From NCBI RefSeq assembly GCF_900167025.1, contig NZ_FUXC01000010.1, positions 1 through 64,000 of the forward strand: a DNA stretch of 64,000 bases, given 5' to 3'. Of this stretch, positions 52,987 to 63,111 are shown piece after piece. Position 1 is the stretch's first letter. Each line of letters begins with the position of its first letter. A program made the translations under genes and the position numbers. This DNA is from Treponema berlinense (lineage in GTDB: Bacteria > Spirochaetota > Spirochaetia > Treponematales > Treponemataceae). The notes beneath the pieces were generated by a model. It did not search any database, had not been told where the DNA came from, and saw only the letters and a program-made list of their open reading frames with translations.

Positions 52987-55527
52987 TTATTTTATAACGA
53001 CGTTTACGAGTTTTCCTGGAACTACAATGATTTTTGCTACTGTTTTTCCGTCTGTAAACTTTTTAAAGCCGTCTGTTTCTTTTGCGAGGGCTTCGAGTGT
53101 CGCATTGTCTGAGTCGGCTGCGGCTTCAAACTTTGCGCGGAGCTTTCCGTTTATCATAACCGGGAACTCTTTTGTGTCGTCCTTGCAGTAGCTTTCATCG
53201 AATGTCGGCCATTTCTCGTAGGCGTTTGTGCTTGTGTGTCCGAGTTTCTGCCAGAGTTCTTCTCCAAGGTGAGGAGCGTAAGGCGAGAGCATGAGGACAA
53301 ATCCTTCCCACATTGCTTTTGGCAGGCTGTCGAATTTTGCAGCTTCGTTTACAAAAATCATCATCTGGCTGATTGCAACGTTGAAGTCGAGGTTGCCTGT
53401 GTCCTGAGTTACTTTTTTTACGGTTTTTGCGTAAGTTTTGCGCAGGGAAGCAAGGTCTTTGTCGAGTTTTCCTGTAATATCAATGTCGTTCATCGGCTTT
53501 TCTGACAAATTCCAGATTTTGTCGAGGAAGCGGTTGATTCCAACCAAGCCCTGAGTGTTCCATGGTTTAGAAACTGTGAGAGGTCCCATAAACATTTCGT
53601 ACATGCGCACGCTGTCGGCCCCGTAAGTTTTTATCATTTCGTCAGGATTTACGACGTTTTTGAGCGATTTTGACATTTTTGCAACAACGCGCTCAAGTTC
53701 TTCTCCATCGTCTTTTGCGTAATATTTGCCGTCTTTTTCCTCAACTGCATCAACGGCAACGAGAGATTTTGATTTTCTCTGGAAGGCAAAAGAAGTAATC
53801 ATTCCCTGGTTGATAAGGCGGTGGAACGGCTCTTTTGTCGAGACAACTCCGCAGTCATAAAGAACTTTGTGCCAGAATCGCGCATACAAAAGGTGAAGAA
53901 CCGCATGTTCCGCTCCGCCGACATAAAGGTCTACAGGCATCCAGTATTTTTCTTTATCCGAAGTGCAGAAACTTGAACTGTCTTTCGGGTCGAGATAGCG
54001 CAGGTAGTACCAGCAGCTTCCTGCCCACTGAGGCATTGTGTTTGTCTCGCGTTTTGAATCTGCTCCGCAATTTGGACATTTGCAGTTAACCCAAGATTCA
54101 ATTCCCGCAAGAGGGCTTTCGCCGGTTCCTGTAGGCTGATAAGTTTTTACGTTTGGAAGCTCAAGAGGAAGTTCTGTTTCTGGAACCGGAACAGTTCCGC
54201 ATTTTGGACAGTGAACAAGCGGAATTGGCTCTCCCCAGTAACGCTGTCGGCTAAAAACCCAGTCGCGGAGCTTGTAATTTACAGCTTTGTGGCCGATTTT
54301 CTTTTCTTCGAGGAAATCGAGCATTTTTGCAATCGCGTCTTTTTTGTTAAGACCGTCCAAAAATTCAGAATTAACGTGAATTCCATCCTGAGTCCATGCT
54401 TCTTTCTGAACGTCAACTTCCGATTTTAAAACTTCAATGATTGGAAGTCCGAATTTTTTTGCAAAATCCCAGTCGCGTGTGTCGTGTGCAGGAACTGCCA
54501 TGATTGCGCCTGTTCCGTAGGAAATCAAAACGTAGTCGGCAACCCAGATTGGAATGAGTTTTCCGTTTACAGGATTTATCGCGTAGCTTCCTGAGAAAAC
54601 ACCGGTTTTTGTTTTTGCAAGGTCAGTGCGTTCAAGGTCAGATTTTTTTGCGGCTTCATCGCGGTATTTTTCAACAGCTTCTTTCTGTTCCGCCGTTGTA
54701 AGTTTTTCGATTAAAGGATGCTCAGGAGAAACAACCATGTAAGTCGCGCCAAAAAGAGTGTCGCATCTTGTCGTGTAAACTGTGAGTTTTTGGTCGGTAG
54801 CTTTTCCGTCTTTGTCAGCAACGGCAAAGTCAACTTCAGCACCGACAGAGCGTCCAATCCAGTTGCGCTGCATTGCCTTTACGCTTTCCGGCCAGTCGAG
54901 CTCGTCCAAGTCTTTTAAAAGACGGTCTGCATAAGCTGTAATTTTAAGAATCCACTGACGGATAACCTTGTGCGTAACTTGAGCGCCGCAGCGGTCGCAG
55001 TGGCCTTCTTTAACTTCTTCATTTGCAAGACCTGTCATGCACGAAGGACACCAGTTGATTGGAGTCTGGGCTTCGTAAGCCAGGCCTTTTTTGTAGAGCT
55101 GGAGGAAAATCCACTGGGTCCACTTGTAATAGTCAGGAGTACAGGTTTTGATTTCGCGGTCCCAGTCATAGCTAAAACCGAGGGCTTTAATCTGTTCGGT
55201 AAAGTGAGCAATGTTTTTAAAAGTCGTTTCTGCAGGATGAGTTCCTGTTTTGATTGCATAATTTTCAGCAGGCAAGCCGAACGCGTCGTAACCCATCGGA
55301 TGAAGCACATTAAATCCGTTCATTCGCAAAAATCTTGAGTAAATGTCAGTAGCTGTATAGCCTTCAGGATGGCCTACGTGAAGTCCCGCACCGCTTGGAT
55401 AAGGGAACATATCAAGAATATAGCGGCGTTTTTCTTTAGGAAAAGATTCGTCTTCGACAGCCTTAAAAGTTTTGTGTTCGTCCCAAAATTTTTGCCATTT
55501 TGGTTCAATGTTCTGAAATGGGTACAT
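52987..55527 (-). CDS. leuS: Leucyl-tRNA synthetase
   Basis: Charges tRNA-Leu. The 846-residue class I enzyme has the HIGH-type motif [18 protein letters not shown] (residues ~42-59), the CP1 editing domain (~225-420, with [20 protein letters not shown] and [16 protein letters not shown]) and KMSKS in [17 protein letters not shown] (~618-634). The C-terminal anticodon-binding domain completes it. GAGG precedes the ATG. The gene stands alone on the minus strand. Its 5' space (55528-55731) holds A/T-rich sequence only. Confidence 0.97.
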   Translation of the reverse strand: MYPFQNIEPKWQKFWDEHKTFKAVEDESFPKEKRRYILDMFPYPSGAGLHVGHPEGYTATDIYSRFLRMNGFNVLHPMGYDAFGLPAENYAIKTGTHPAETTFKNIAHFTEQIKALGFSYDWDREIKTCTPDYYKWTQWIFLQLYKKGLAYEAQTPINWCPSCMTGLANEEVKEGHCDRCGAQVTHKVIRQWILKITAYADRLLKDLDELDWPESVKAMQRNWIGRSVGAEVDFAVADKDGKATDQKLTVYTTRCDTLFGATYMVVSPEHPLIEKLTTAEQKEAVEKYRDEAAKKSDLERTDLAKTKTGVFSGSYAINPVNGKLIPIWVADYVLISYGTGAIMAVPAHDTRDWDFAKKFGLPIIEVLKSEVDVQKEAWTQDGIHVNSEFLDGLNKKDAIAKMLDFLEEKKIGHKAVNYKLRDWVFSRQRYWGEPIPLVHCPKCGTVPVPETELPLELPNVKTYQPTGTGESPLAGIESWVNCKCPNCGADSKRETNTMPQWAGSCWYYLRYLDPKDSSSFCTSDKEKYWMPVDLYVGGAEHAVLHLLYARFWHKVLYDCGVVSTKEPFHRLINQGMITSFAFQRKSKSLVAVDAVEEKDGKYYAKDDGEELERVVAKMSKSLKNVVNPDEMIKTYGADSVRMYEMFMGPLTVSKPWNTQGLVGINRFLDKIWNLSEKPMNDIDITGKLDKDLASLRKTYAKTVKKVTQDTGNLDFNVAISQMMIFVNEAAKFDSLPKAMWEGFVLMLSPYAPHLGEELWQKLGHTSTNAYEKWPTFDESYCKDDTKEFPVMINGKLRAKFEAAADSDNATLEALAKETDGFKKFTDGKTVAKIIVVPGKLVNVVIK

Positions 55528-55731
55528 AATTTAGACCTCGTTTTTTATCCACAGATTTGAATGCGGATTTATATTTGGAAGAAAAAAAGTTTGAAAGAAA
55601 AAAAGAAACCTTTATAAGGTTGCGTTTTGTCTTTCTAAAACATTTCGAGTCTATCACTTTTTTAAAGTGTTGAAAATATGGAGAGAAAATTCGTTTTGCA
55701 CGGAATTTGTGTATGAGCATCACCGTGGAAT

Positions 55732-56274
55732 TTATATTTTCTTTTCAAGCAGTACAAGGTTTACGCCTTTTATTCCGTTGAACGTGCAACCTTTGATCCC
55801 GATTTCCTTATAACCGAGTTTTTTATAGAATGAGCGGGCGGTGGAATTTTTTTCGTTTGTGTCTATTCTTAGATAGTGACAACCGTTGTCAAGAGCATAT
55901 TGCTCGTAGAATTTTGCAACCTCTTTTCCAAGCCCTCTGCCTTTTTCTGACGGGTCTATGACAAGTGTGTGCATAACCATAATTTCGCTGTCCAGCGCAT
56001 CATACTGCCACGGAGCATCTTTGTATGAGTCTACTTGTAGTTGGTTGAATATGACTGTTCCGATAATTTTCCCATCAGTTTCTGCGACAAAAAGATCTTG
56101 TCTTTCAAGAGCATCTTTGATTGTGCGTGCGTCAGGGTAGATTCCTCTTATCCAGCCGATTGTTGCTCGTCCGTTTTCCTCTTCTGTGTGAATATTATCG
56201 TAAATTCTTTGGACTGCTACGCTGTCTTTTTGTGTCGCTTTTCTTATTATTATTCTTGAAATGTTTGTATCCAT
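55732..56274 (-). CDS. GNAT-family N-acetyltransferase
   Basis: The 180-residue protein has the GNAT fold: IIIRKATQKDSVAVQRIY at the start, a central strand LFVAETDGKIIGTVIFNQL, and the acetyl-CoA loop VIDPSEKGRGLGKEVAKFY (motif A, RGLGK at ~residue 118). It ends with RIDTNEKNSTARSFYKKLGY, typical of small-molecule acetyltransferases. The substrate is unknown. It has no Shine-Dalgarno sequence and stands alone between leuS and the CBM48-like gene on the same strand. Confidence 0.9.
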   Translation of the reverse strand: MDTNISRIIIRKATQKDSVAVQRIYDNIHTEEENGRATIGWIRGIYPDARTIKDALERQDLFVAETDGKIIGTVIFNQLQVDSYKDAPWQYDALDSEIMVMHTLVIDPSEKGRGLGKEVAKFYEQYALDNGCHYLRIDTNEKNSTARSFYKKLGYKEIGIKGCTFNGIKGVNLVLLEKKI

Positions 56275-56379
56275 GTTTTTTTTTCAGACTTGGAATTTTA
56301 TCTTCCTCTTTTTTGAACAGAATAAATTTTATCACTTTTTTAAAGTATTGACCTGTTTATATAAAAATATTCGTTTTTT

Positions 56380-57099
56380 CTATTTAACCACAATCGAAGA
56401 TACTGTTTTTCCGTCGGTGGTGTAGGCTTTTGCCGGGTTTGTTGTGTCGATAAACTGTTTTAGGCCGGTAAAATAGGCGTAATAGTAGGTTCCGGGCGGC
56501 AGCGGCAGGTAAATTTCGTATTTTCCTGGTGTTGTTTCTGTCATTTCGTAAATCCAGCTGTCCCAATTTGTAAATGTGCCTGCCAGCCTGATTTTTTTGC
56601 CTGGCTCAAAATTACAGGTAAATTTTGTAAATCCGTCGGGCGTTTTTTCGGTTATATTCTTTTTTGTCTGCGGAATTTCTATGCACGAAAACTCTATTCC
56701 GTTTTCTGAGTCGTATTGAGTGTTTGGATTTGTCGGATCGATTGTCCACAGTCCGTCGATTACGAGCTTATAGGAAATTTTTTGTGTTTTTGGAGGAATT
56801 TTCAGGACGTAAAAATACCATGAATTTGTCTGTTCGCCTTCGTAGTCGAAAAGCTTGCGCATCGAAAATGCGTGAATTTTGCTGAAATTTTCAAAATCGA
56901 AGGCAATTCCTACGTTACGGGCGTTTTTTTCTGCTGTAAAGAGAATGTATTCGTCGCTTATCAAAGGTGAACGCACTCCTCTTACAGAAGTTACAAGATT
57001 GTCGTAATCGTAAGTGTCTTTTTTTGGTTCATCTTTTTTTGCAGAAGCGCTAATTAAAACAAAAAATGCAAAAAATGTAAAAACAGCAAACTTTTTCAT
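56380..57099 (-). CDS. Secreted protein with two CBM48/E-set-like domains
   Basis: The 239-residue protein has a signal peptide (FAVFTFFAFFVLISASAKK) and two related beta domains. The first (~40-140) contains ARNVGIAFDFENFSKIHAF, SWYFYVLKIPPKTQKISYKL and WTIDPTNPNTQYD. The second (~165-239) contains KKIRLAGTFTNWDSW, KYEIYLPLPPGTYYYAYF and FIDTTNPAKAY. The strand-NW-strand-P-G-x-Y-x-Y-x-F pattern followed by D-P-x-N is that of the glycogen-binding CBM48/AMPK-beta E-set group. A catalytic domain is absent, so it may bind a glucan or act as an adaptor in the periplasm. The function is not known. Confidence 0.75.
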   Translation of the reverse strand: MKKFAVFTFFAFFVLISASAKKDEPKKDTYDYDNLVTSVRGVRSPLISDEYILFTAEKNARNVGIAFDFENFSKIHAFSMRKLFDYEGEQTNSWYFYVLKIPPKTQKISYKLVIDGLWTIDPTNPNTQYDSENGIEFSCIEIPQTKKNITEKTPDGFTKFTCNFEPGKKIRLAGTFTNWDSWIYEMTETTPGKYEIYLPLPPGTYYYAYFTGLKQFIDTTNPAKAYTTDGKTVSSIVVK

Positions 57100-57153
57100 A
57101 CTGGAATTTTCGGTATTTTTTGAATGTAGTTTAGATTTTTAAAATTAAGTTTT

Positions 57154-57268
57154 GTGGCAGGGATAGAAGGGGCGGGAACCGTTGGCGGTTGCCTGCAAAC
57201 GCCAATGCAGCGCGGTTAGCGCGGAACTCCGGATAGCCCGGTTTTTTGCCGGCGCAAAAAAGCCACCC
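57154..57268 (+). repeat. 115-base intergenic element, family 2 (before the flcA-like gene)
   Basis: Ends GTGGCAGGG and GCCACCC form inverted tips. Inside are TTGGCG/CGCCAA, CGCGGTTAGCGCGG and CCGGATAGCCCGGTTTTTTGCC. Ends, length and right half match the element at 27823-27936 in the same orientation relative to the downstream gene. Together with a promoter-like pair it fills the 292-base gap before 57392. Confidence 0.75.
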
Positions 57269-57391
57269 AAATTATTAAAGCAAGGGTTCTGATTTTCCGA
57301 AAATGAGTGTAGAATAGAATCTTGAATTGTAATCAGGGCTCTAGAATTTTTAGAGAAAACTGCCAATTTTTGTCTGGAGTAAAAAAACGAA

Positions 57392-60300
57392 ATGCCGGGA
57401 TTAAATCAACTAAAGAAATTTGCCAGTGATATGCGGAATGTCGGTGACGAAGTTAAAATTCGTGCCCAGCGCGGTGAAAAACCTGCCGTTGTTTCTCTCC
57501 CGGAAGGAATTTCTGAAGCAGACGATTCTGAAGATTTTGTTCTCGGTCTTCCCGAAAAAACGGATGCAGCTCCTGAAGAGTCCGAATCTGCCGTTGACTC
57601 TGGCGAAGAAAATAAAGATACGGATTTAGGTTCTCCGGCACAAGAAAACGATGCGGTTCCAGATTTGGATTCGATTTTAAATGCCAATGCCTCGCAGTCG
57701 GACGATGAGCCGGATTTGAGCGAATTTATTGATGAACCTGAAAAAAAAGAGCCGGAAGAAATTCCTTTGGAAGATCTTGATTTGGAGGCGCTTTTAAAAT
57801 CCGCTCCTGAAGAAAGCGCGCAAACTGAGGCTGAACAGGAAAATGTTCCGTTTGACGAGTCTTTTGGAGAAAATCTTTCTAAGCCGGACAAAAAGTCTGA
57901 CGATTTTGAAGACATGCAAATGCCGGACTTGCCGGAAGATATGGACTTTGGAACAGAACCTGCTGCTTCAAAAAACGATGACGATTTTGCTTTTAACGGC
58001 GAAGCTATCGACTTAAATGCCGACCTTCCGGAAGATATTGTCGAAAAAGACGGTTTTTCTCCTTTGCCAGCCGAAAATTCCGCACAAAAAGAACAAAATG
58101 AGCTTAAAAACGCTGAAAATCTTGAAGATACGCCAGATTCTTCGGATTTTGAGCTTGATGATAAAATCAAGGATATTGAAAATCCTCTTGGGTTTTCAGA
58201 AGCTCAAAAAGCGGACGAAAATTTTGATGAAAATTTAAACGGAGGTTTAAATTCCAGTCCAAACGCTAGTCCAGACACCAGTCCAAACGCTAGTCCGGAC
58301 ACCCATCCAGACGCCAGTCCAAACGCTAGTTTGAACGACTTTAGCCTCCCGGATTTTGATTCATTTTCTATGGAAAGTCCGGAAAATTCTGCAAGTTCGG
58401 AAAATTCTGATTTTTTGGAAAATTCTGGCGCTCAGACTACGGAAGAAGAAAACAACACTGCGGCTGCCGAAATTTTAAAAGGGCTTTCCGGTTCTGTTGA
58501 CGCTTCGGCCGATGTTCCTGCGGAAGATTTTTCGAGTTCAATCGAAGAACTTGGAAGCGACGAAAATATTGATTTTGGAGCAGGAAGCGCTTCTTTTCCT
58601 GGTGGAGATGAATTTCCGGAAACTTCATTGCCTGGAATCGGTAAAAATTTGCCGGACGATGACTTTCTTCTTGACGATGATTTTAAAATTCCTGGATTTT
58701 CGGACACTCAGACCGCCGCCTTTGACAAGCGTGGACGGCCAAAGGTTGATAATGTTGATTTTTCTCAGGCAAAGAACGGAAGGCCAAAAAACACTCTTAC
58801 TGAAGAAGAATATGCGGTTTTTAGAAAAAATCTTTCCGACTATCCGCTCAACCTCCGTCTTGCGATTGAAGATTTGGTCGTAAAAAACGAATTTACCGAC
58901 GACGCTGTTTTTGAAATAATTCAAAAAATTCTCAACAAGGCGCCTGCAAGGCAGATTGCTTCTCAATTGGAAAAAATGCTCGACATTTCGATTGACGTTC
59001 CAAGGGATTACGAGAGGCGTTCTTTTGCCCAGTACGAAGCGTACAAGCAGTCTTTTCAGTATCAGTTAAAAAACAGAATTATTCCGGGCACGATTGCAGG
59101 AATTGTGATTGCTTTTGTGGTCTCTCTGCTTTTTCAGGCGGGAGTTTTGTTCGTTTACAAGCCGATAATGGCAAAAATTATTTACAAGCAGGGTTATGCC
59201 CTTCTTCAAAACAACGAATATCCTCAGTCAGAATCAAAATTTATTGATGCGGTTCAATATAAACCTATAAAAAAATGGTTTTTTAAATATGCCGAAGGTT
59301 ACCGCGAACACAAGCAGTTTGAGCGTGCGGCTCAAATGTACAAAAATATTCTTGGAGTTTTTAAGCACGATAAAAATGCAGGACTCGACTGGGCGGAAAT
59401 GGAACTTTATGACCGTGCAAACTATGAGCGTTCTGAAGAAATTGTCCGCCGCGAAATTTTAGACTGGCACATAAACGATTCTGACGGAATTTTGCTTTTG
59501 GGAGATGTTTTTCTTGAATGGGGCGAAACAGATTTTGCAAAATATGAGCAGGCAAGGCAGACTTATTCAGATTTGATTCAGCTTTATGGAGCTACAGACC
59601 TCTATATGTCGAGAATGCTCCGCTATTTTATTCGCACTGACAAATTAAAGAATGTCATAGAGCTTAAAAACCGTTTTTATCCGCGCGAAAAATCTCTGGA
59701 GGCAAAAGACTGGACTGAACTTTCGGGCTATCTTTTGGACAAGCTTTATGGAAATTTGAGCCGTTCCGATGAATATTTACGTGCAAAAATTGAAGATGTA
59801 AAGGCAATGCTTGATATTGCAGAAAAAAAGGATTCAAAAAATCCTCTTGCCCATTACAATCTTGCGCGTTATTTTATCCGCAATTCAAATTTTGAATCTG
59901 CAAGAAGAAAACTCCTGGCTTCCCTTGATTGTTTTGACAAGCTTGCTGTCCGCACAAAAAAAAGCGTTTACAGCGAAATCGATGCCTGCCGTCTTTTGGG
60001 CGAACTTTACACTGATTTAAGCCAGTACATAAAAGCCCAGGAAGCATATACCCGCGGAATTGACCTTTTTCAAAGCGAAAACGAAAAAAACGGACTTGAA
60101 GGCGATTTAAATACAGGAATTTTATACGCTGATATGGGAGATATTGAATACTTTATTTCTGGCGACATGGATGCTGCCTTGAAAAATTATGAGTATTCAG
60201 TTTTAAATAAAAATTCAACTCCGACTGTAAATTACAGAATCGGTGTTATAAATTATAACAAGCAGAATTACGAAAATGCGCTCACATTTTTTATAAAGGC

Positions 60301-60763
60301 TTTAGAAAAAAAAGATGCAGATCAAAACCTTCTTCTCGCGGCCGGGAACACTCTTGCTCTCCGCGGAGATAATTTTGCGGCTCAAGGTTATTACAACCGT
60401 CTTTTAAGCCTTTTAAACGAAGAAAAAGCGCATCACGCGCTTCTTTTTCCTCAGGCTAAGGAAGAAGATTCTCAGCTTGTAGAAATGATTTTAAAAACAA
60501 ACAACAACCTCGGGGTTGTCTTGAATAAAATTGCTCGTCAGACCGGCAACAGCCAGATGAACGGAAAAAGTTTTGAATGTTTTGTCGAATCAATTCGTGC
60601 CTGGGATGCTCTTACAAGAAATCAGGAAACGATGGTTCGGCTTGGTGGAAGTAACCTTGCCCTGCAAAATTCAAAATATATTTCGGCTTCGATGGCGGAA
60701 TTCGAACCTGCAATTTATACAGACATTCCCCGCACTTTGGTCGGAGAAAAAGTGTTAAAATAG
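57392..60763 (+). CDS. FlcA-like periplasmic flagellar collar TPR protein
   Basis: The 1123-residue protein opens MPGLNQLKKFASDMRNVG. A very acidic, disordered stretch follows (~35-455), then a folded part, one transmembrane helix (GTIAGIVIAFVVSLLFQAGV, ~566-585) and a long TPR-rich periplasmic region (~600-1123, for example QFERAAQMYKNILGVFKHD and NYENALTFFIKALEKKDA). This is the plan of the spirochaete collar protein (Borrelia BB0326, FlcA), needed for the flagellar collar and stator assembly; the assignment is from memory of that plan. A 12-base tandem repeat codes SPNA/SPDT units at residues 289-316. TTCTGA-17-TAGAAT (57287-57315) is a possible promoter; GGAG precedes the ATG. Confidence 0.7.
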   Translation: MPGLNQLKKFASDMRNVGDEVKIRAQRGEKPAVVSLPEGISEADDSEDFVLGLPEKTDAAPEESESAVDSGEENKDTDLGSPAQENDAVPDLDSILNANASQSDDEPDLSEFIDEPEKKEPEEIPLEDLDLEALLKSAPEESAQTEAEQENVPFDESFGENLSKPDKKSDDFEDMQMPDLPEDMDFGTEPAASKNDDDFAFNGEAIDLNADLPEDIVEKDGFSPLPAENSAQKEQNELKNAENLEDTPDSSDFELDDKIKDIENPLGFSEAQKADENFDENLNGGLNSSPNASPDTSPNASPDTHPDASPNASLNDFSLPDFDSFSMESPENSASSENSDFLENSGAQTTEEENNTAAAEILKGLSGSVDASADVPAEDFSSSIEELGSDENIDFGAGSASFPGGDEFPETSLPGIGKNLPDDDFLLDDDFKIPGFSDTQTAAFDKRGRPKVDNVDFSQAKNGRPKNTLTEEEYAVFRKNLSDYPLNLRLAIEDLVVKNEFTDDAVFEIIQKILNKAPARQIASQLEKMLDISIDVPRDYERRSFAQYEAYKQSFQYQLKNRIIPGTIAGIVIAFVVSLLFQAGVLFVYKPIMAKIIYKQGYALLQNNEYPQSESKFIDAVQYKPIKKWFFKYAEGYREHKQFERAAQMYKNILGVFKHDKNAGLDWAEMELYDRANYERSEEIVRREILDWHINDSDGILLLGDVFLEWGETDFAKYEQARQTYSDLIQLYGATDLYMSRMLRYFIRTDKLKNVIELKNRFYPREKSLEAKDWTELSGYLLDKLYGNLSRSDEYLRAKIEDVKAMLDIAEKKDSKNPLAHYNLARYFIRNSNFESARRKLLASLDCFDKLAVRTKKSVYSEIDACRLLGELYTDLSQYIKAQEAYTRGIDLFQSENEKNGLEGDLNTGILYADMGDIEYFISGDMDAALKNYEYSVLNKNSTPTVNYRIGVINYNKQNYENALTFFIKALEKKDADQNLLLAAGNTLALRGDNFAAQGYYNRLLSLLNEEKAHHALLFPQAKEEDSQLVEMILKTNNNLGVVLNKIARQTGNSQMNGKSFECFVESIRAWDALTRNQETMVRLGGSNLALQNSKYISASMAEFEPAIYTDIPRTLVGEKVLK
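58256..58339 (+). repeat. 12-base tandem repeat inside the flcA-like gene
   Basis: Seven units of 12 bases, alternating AGTCCAAACGCT and AGTCCAGACACC with small changes, in frame, coding four-residue units SPNA, SPDT and HPDA. The last unit is degenerate. Because the unit is a multiple of three, copy-number change would keep the frame. Confidence 0.92.
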
Positions 60764-60811
60764 AATAAAACCGTTAAAACTAAAGAGTTTAAAATCCGGG
60801 ATTTTTGAAAA

Positions 60812-61432
60812 ATGTTTTGCACTAGAATTGGAATTGACTTAAAAAAACACTTTATTTCGCTCAAAAAAGAAGTTTTCCGAAAAACAATTCATATTTGTAC
60901 GGCATTTGTGCCGCTTTTTATTCATTTTTACAAAATTCCGGCGATAATTTGCCTTGTTTGTGCCGCCGTTCTGTATTCAATTTCTGAAATTTTAAGGCTA
61001 AAAGGTGTCTGTGTTCCGCTCATAAGTTCAATAACTGTCGCTGCCGCCCGAAAACGTGACGACAATAAATTTGTTCTTGGTCCGGTAACCTTGGTTTTGG
61101 GAATCGTTTTGTGTTCGATTCTTTGGAAAGAACCATTTTCTACAGTCGGAATATTTTCTCTTGCCTTTGGCGACGGACTTGCAAGCCTTGCAGGAAAAAC
61201 ATTTGGCAGGGTCGAAGTTCCTTTGACAGGAGGAAAGACCGCGGCTGGAAGCCTTACCTGTTTTGCCGCAGTTTTTATTTCGGGCTTTTTTGTCTTGAAC
61301 AATTCAATTTTGTGTTTTTTTCTTGCCCTTGTTGCAACTTTGATTGAAGGATTGCCTCTAAAGGATTACGACAATGTTCTGATTCCCGTTGTAATCGGCG
61401 GACTTTCCCAGTTTTTTTATCTCCACATGTAA
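60812..61432 (+). CDS. Diacylglycerol/polyprenol kinase-like (SEC59/CTP-transferase) membrane protein
   Basis: The 206-residue protein has about six membrane helices. It carries KKEVFRKTIHICTAFVPLFI and the conserved inter-helix motifs AFGDGLASLAGKTFGR and GGKTAAGSL (residues ~113-147), which mark the dolichol kinase/phosphatidate cytidylyltransferase-like family. Members phosphorylate polyprenol or diacylglycerol with CTP or ATP, or move CTP to phosphatidate; which reaction this one does is unknown. It follows the FlcA-like gene by 48 bases. Its 3' end overlaps the convergent gene on the minus strand by 16 bases. Confidence 0.82.
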   Translation: MFCTRIGIDLKKHFISLKKEVFRKTIHICTAFVPLFIHFYKIPAIICLVCAAVLYSISEILRLKGVCVPLISSITVAAARKRDDNKFVLGPVTLVLGIVLCSILWKEPFSTVGIFSLAFGDGLASLAGKTFGRVEVPLTGGKTAAGSLTCFAAVFISGFFVLNNSILCFFLALVATLIEGLPLKDYDNVLIPVVIGGLSQFFYLHM

Positions 61433-62241
61433 AGTGAATGCAAAGCCCTCAAATATCCGTACGTTCCCAAAAGAAGAAGCGGAAGTCCCAAAATCATAAA
61501 GACGAAGTTGTCCGAAATTACCAGAAATCCGTAACCCGAAAGAATAAACAGCATTGAAAAGGCAATTTTTTTATATTCATCAGTATTTTGATCGATTGCC
61601 ATAATCCAAAACGAAATAAAACTCAAGGCAGTAAATGCAAGCCGTGAACAAAAAAACAGTCTTGGAAATCCCCATGTGACAGTTCCAGCGGAACTGATTC
61701 TTGCCGTGTTGATAGGCGCAATAATCGCAAAAACAACAGTTATTGCAAAAAGAATCGTAATATTGCGTTCAATGTCCTGACGCTGTTCTGCAGAACTTGC
61801 AAGGGCCGCAAAAAGAAAACTCAGCGGACACAAAAGCCGCCCGATAAAAATAATTCTTCCACAAAAAAACAGAAGGTCGGAAAAAGTTGACCACAAACCA
61901 AAAAGCGGAGTTAAAAAGCGCACTCCTTCGCAAAGACAGCCGGTCAAAAAAGCAAGAAAAAAAATAATTTCGTTTGACTGAGTGTTTTCAAAAAGTTTAA
62001 GCGCATAAAAAACAGTAACCGGCGCAAAAAAAACAACCAGCGAAATTGAAATCATCGTCGCAATAAAACTGTATTTTAAAAATCCGATTTTTTCCATAAA
62101 CGCTGGAATCCGCAGATTAGGCGGTGGAGTAATAGCTTTGTTTACAAGCGCGATAATGAAAAAAAAGAGGGCGCTTGCAATGCAGACAAGCGAAAAATAA
62201 AAGAAAATCTGCATCATTCGGTTGCGAGTCTTTAAAGTCAT
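61417..62241 (-). CDS. Polytopic membrane protein of unknown function
   Basis: The 274-residue protein has about eight hydrophobic helices (for example QIFFYFSLVCIASALFFFII, FIATMISISLVVFFAPVTVF, ILFAITVVFAIIAPI, FMILGLPLLLLGTYGYL). No enzyme or transporter motif is visible. The arrangement recalls histidine-kinase sensor-type multi-helix regions without the kinase. It ends inside the kinase-like gene on the other strand (16-base tail-to-tail overlap), and is divergent from the DUF2259-like gene. Confidence 0.65.
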   Translation of the reverse strand: MTLKTRNRMMQIFFYFSLVCIASALFFFIIALVNKAITPPPNLRIPAFMEKIGFLKYSFIATMISISLVVFFAPVTVFYALKLFENTQSNEIIFFLAFLTGCLCEGVRFLTPLFGLWSTFSDLLFFCGRIIFIGRLLCPLSFLFAALASSAEQRQDIERNITILFAITVVFAIIAPINTARISSAGTVTWGFPRLFFCSRLAFTALSFISFWIMAIDQNTDEYKKIAFSMLFILSGYGFLVISDNFVFMILGLPLLLLGTYGYLRALHSLYMWR

Positions 62242-62392
62242 AAAAAAATATTAAAAGCAAACAAAAATTAAGTAAAGAGAGAGCATTTAAAATCCGAAAA
62301 TAAATATAGAACATAACAGGCGCTTAAAAAAAGCAGGAACGGACAGCATACAAAAATCAGCCTTTTTATGCGCATTGAATGGGAGAAAAAAA

Positions 62393-63091
62393 ATGAAAAA
62401 GCATCTTTTGATTTTATTCACAATTTTTGCAACGGTTTCACTTTCTTTTGCTGGAGATGCTGCGGCTTTTGTTGATCTCGGACTTTCCGAAGACGGCAAA
62501 ACTTACGTTTTTGCAGAATACGGAAAAACAGATAAAACTTTTCAGGGCTACGCAGAAATTTATTGCGTTGATATTGAAAAAAACGACTGGATTGACGGCG
62601 AAGTTTTCCGCATAAATCCATCTGAAGCAACTGCAAAAAAAACAGGCCGCGAAGTTTACGAGGAACTTCTCAAAAAAGCAAGCTGGGTTCTCAAAAAATA
62701 CAATTTAAAAAAATCAGAAGCCGACAATCTCCTTTTTACACGCGAAATTCCGTCTTCAACCGGCGAAATCGTTTTTAAGGATTTTGAAGGTTCAAGCACA
62801 GAACGCAGCATTTTTTACCATATTAAACTCATAAAAAATGTCGAAGGCACAGGAGAAAACTGCAAGTCTTCGTTCTTTATCGCAGTGGAAAAGCAGGACG
62901 AAAACGGCAACGTGATCAGCCACAACATTGTCGGAAATCCTGACATAAAGCGCAAAGGCGTAACAGGCTACACAATCAACCGGATTTTCAGCGACAAAAG
63001 CGGCCGCAATTTTGTGTTCGTAGTCGAAAAACAGGTCGAAAACAAGACAGGCACGTGTATCCGCTACATGGTCGAAACAATCCGTCTGTAA
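62393..63091 (+). CDS. Secreted DUF2259-like protein
   Basis: The 232-residue protein has a signal peptide (KKHLLILFTIFATVSLSFAG). After it come DAAAFVDLGLSEDGKTYVFA and EYGKTDKTFQGYAEIYCVDI, which fit the opening of the DUF2259 family of predicted secreted proteins as I know it. The remainder is beta-rich with no catalytic motif. The start at 62393 follows GGGAG; the TTG six codons upstream overlaps that site. Single gene with a terminator behind it. Function unknown; the family call is moderate. Confidence 0.65.
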   Translation: MKKHLLILFTIFATVSLSFAGDAAAFVDLGLSEDGKTYVFAEYGKTDKTFQGYAEIYCVDIEKNDWIDGEVFRINPSEATAKKTGREVYEELLKKASWVLKKYNLKKSEADNLLFTREIPSSTGEIVFKDFEGSSTERSIFYHIKLIKNVEGTGENCKSSFFIAVEKQDENGNVISHNIVGNPDIKRKGVTGYTINRIFSDKSGRNFVFVVEKQVENKTGTCIRYMVETIRL

Positions 63092-63111
63092 AAAATAAAA
63101 AAACTTACAAA

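Noticed and set aside
57406-58170. Long minus-strand Ser-rich frame opposite the flcA-like gene
   Set aside because: It is the mirror of the acidic Asp/Glu codons (GAA/GAC read as TTC/GTC-like Ser-rich frames) and has no ribosome-binding site.
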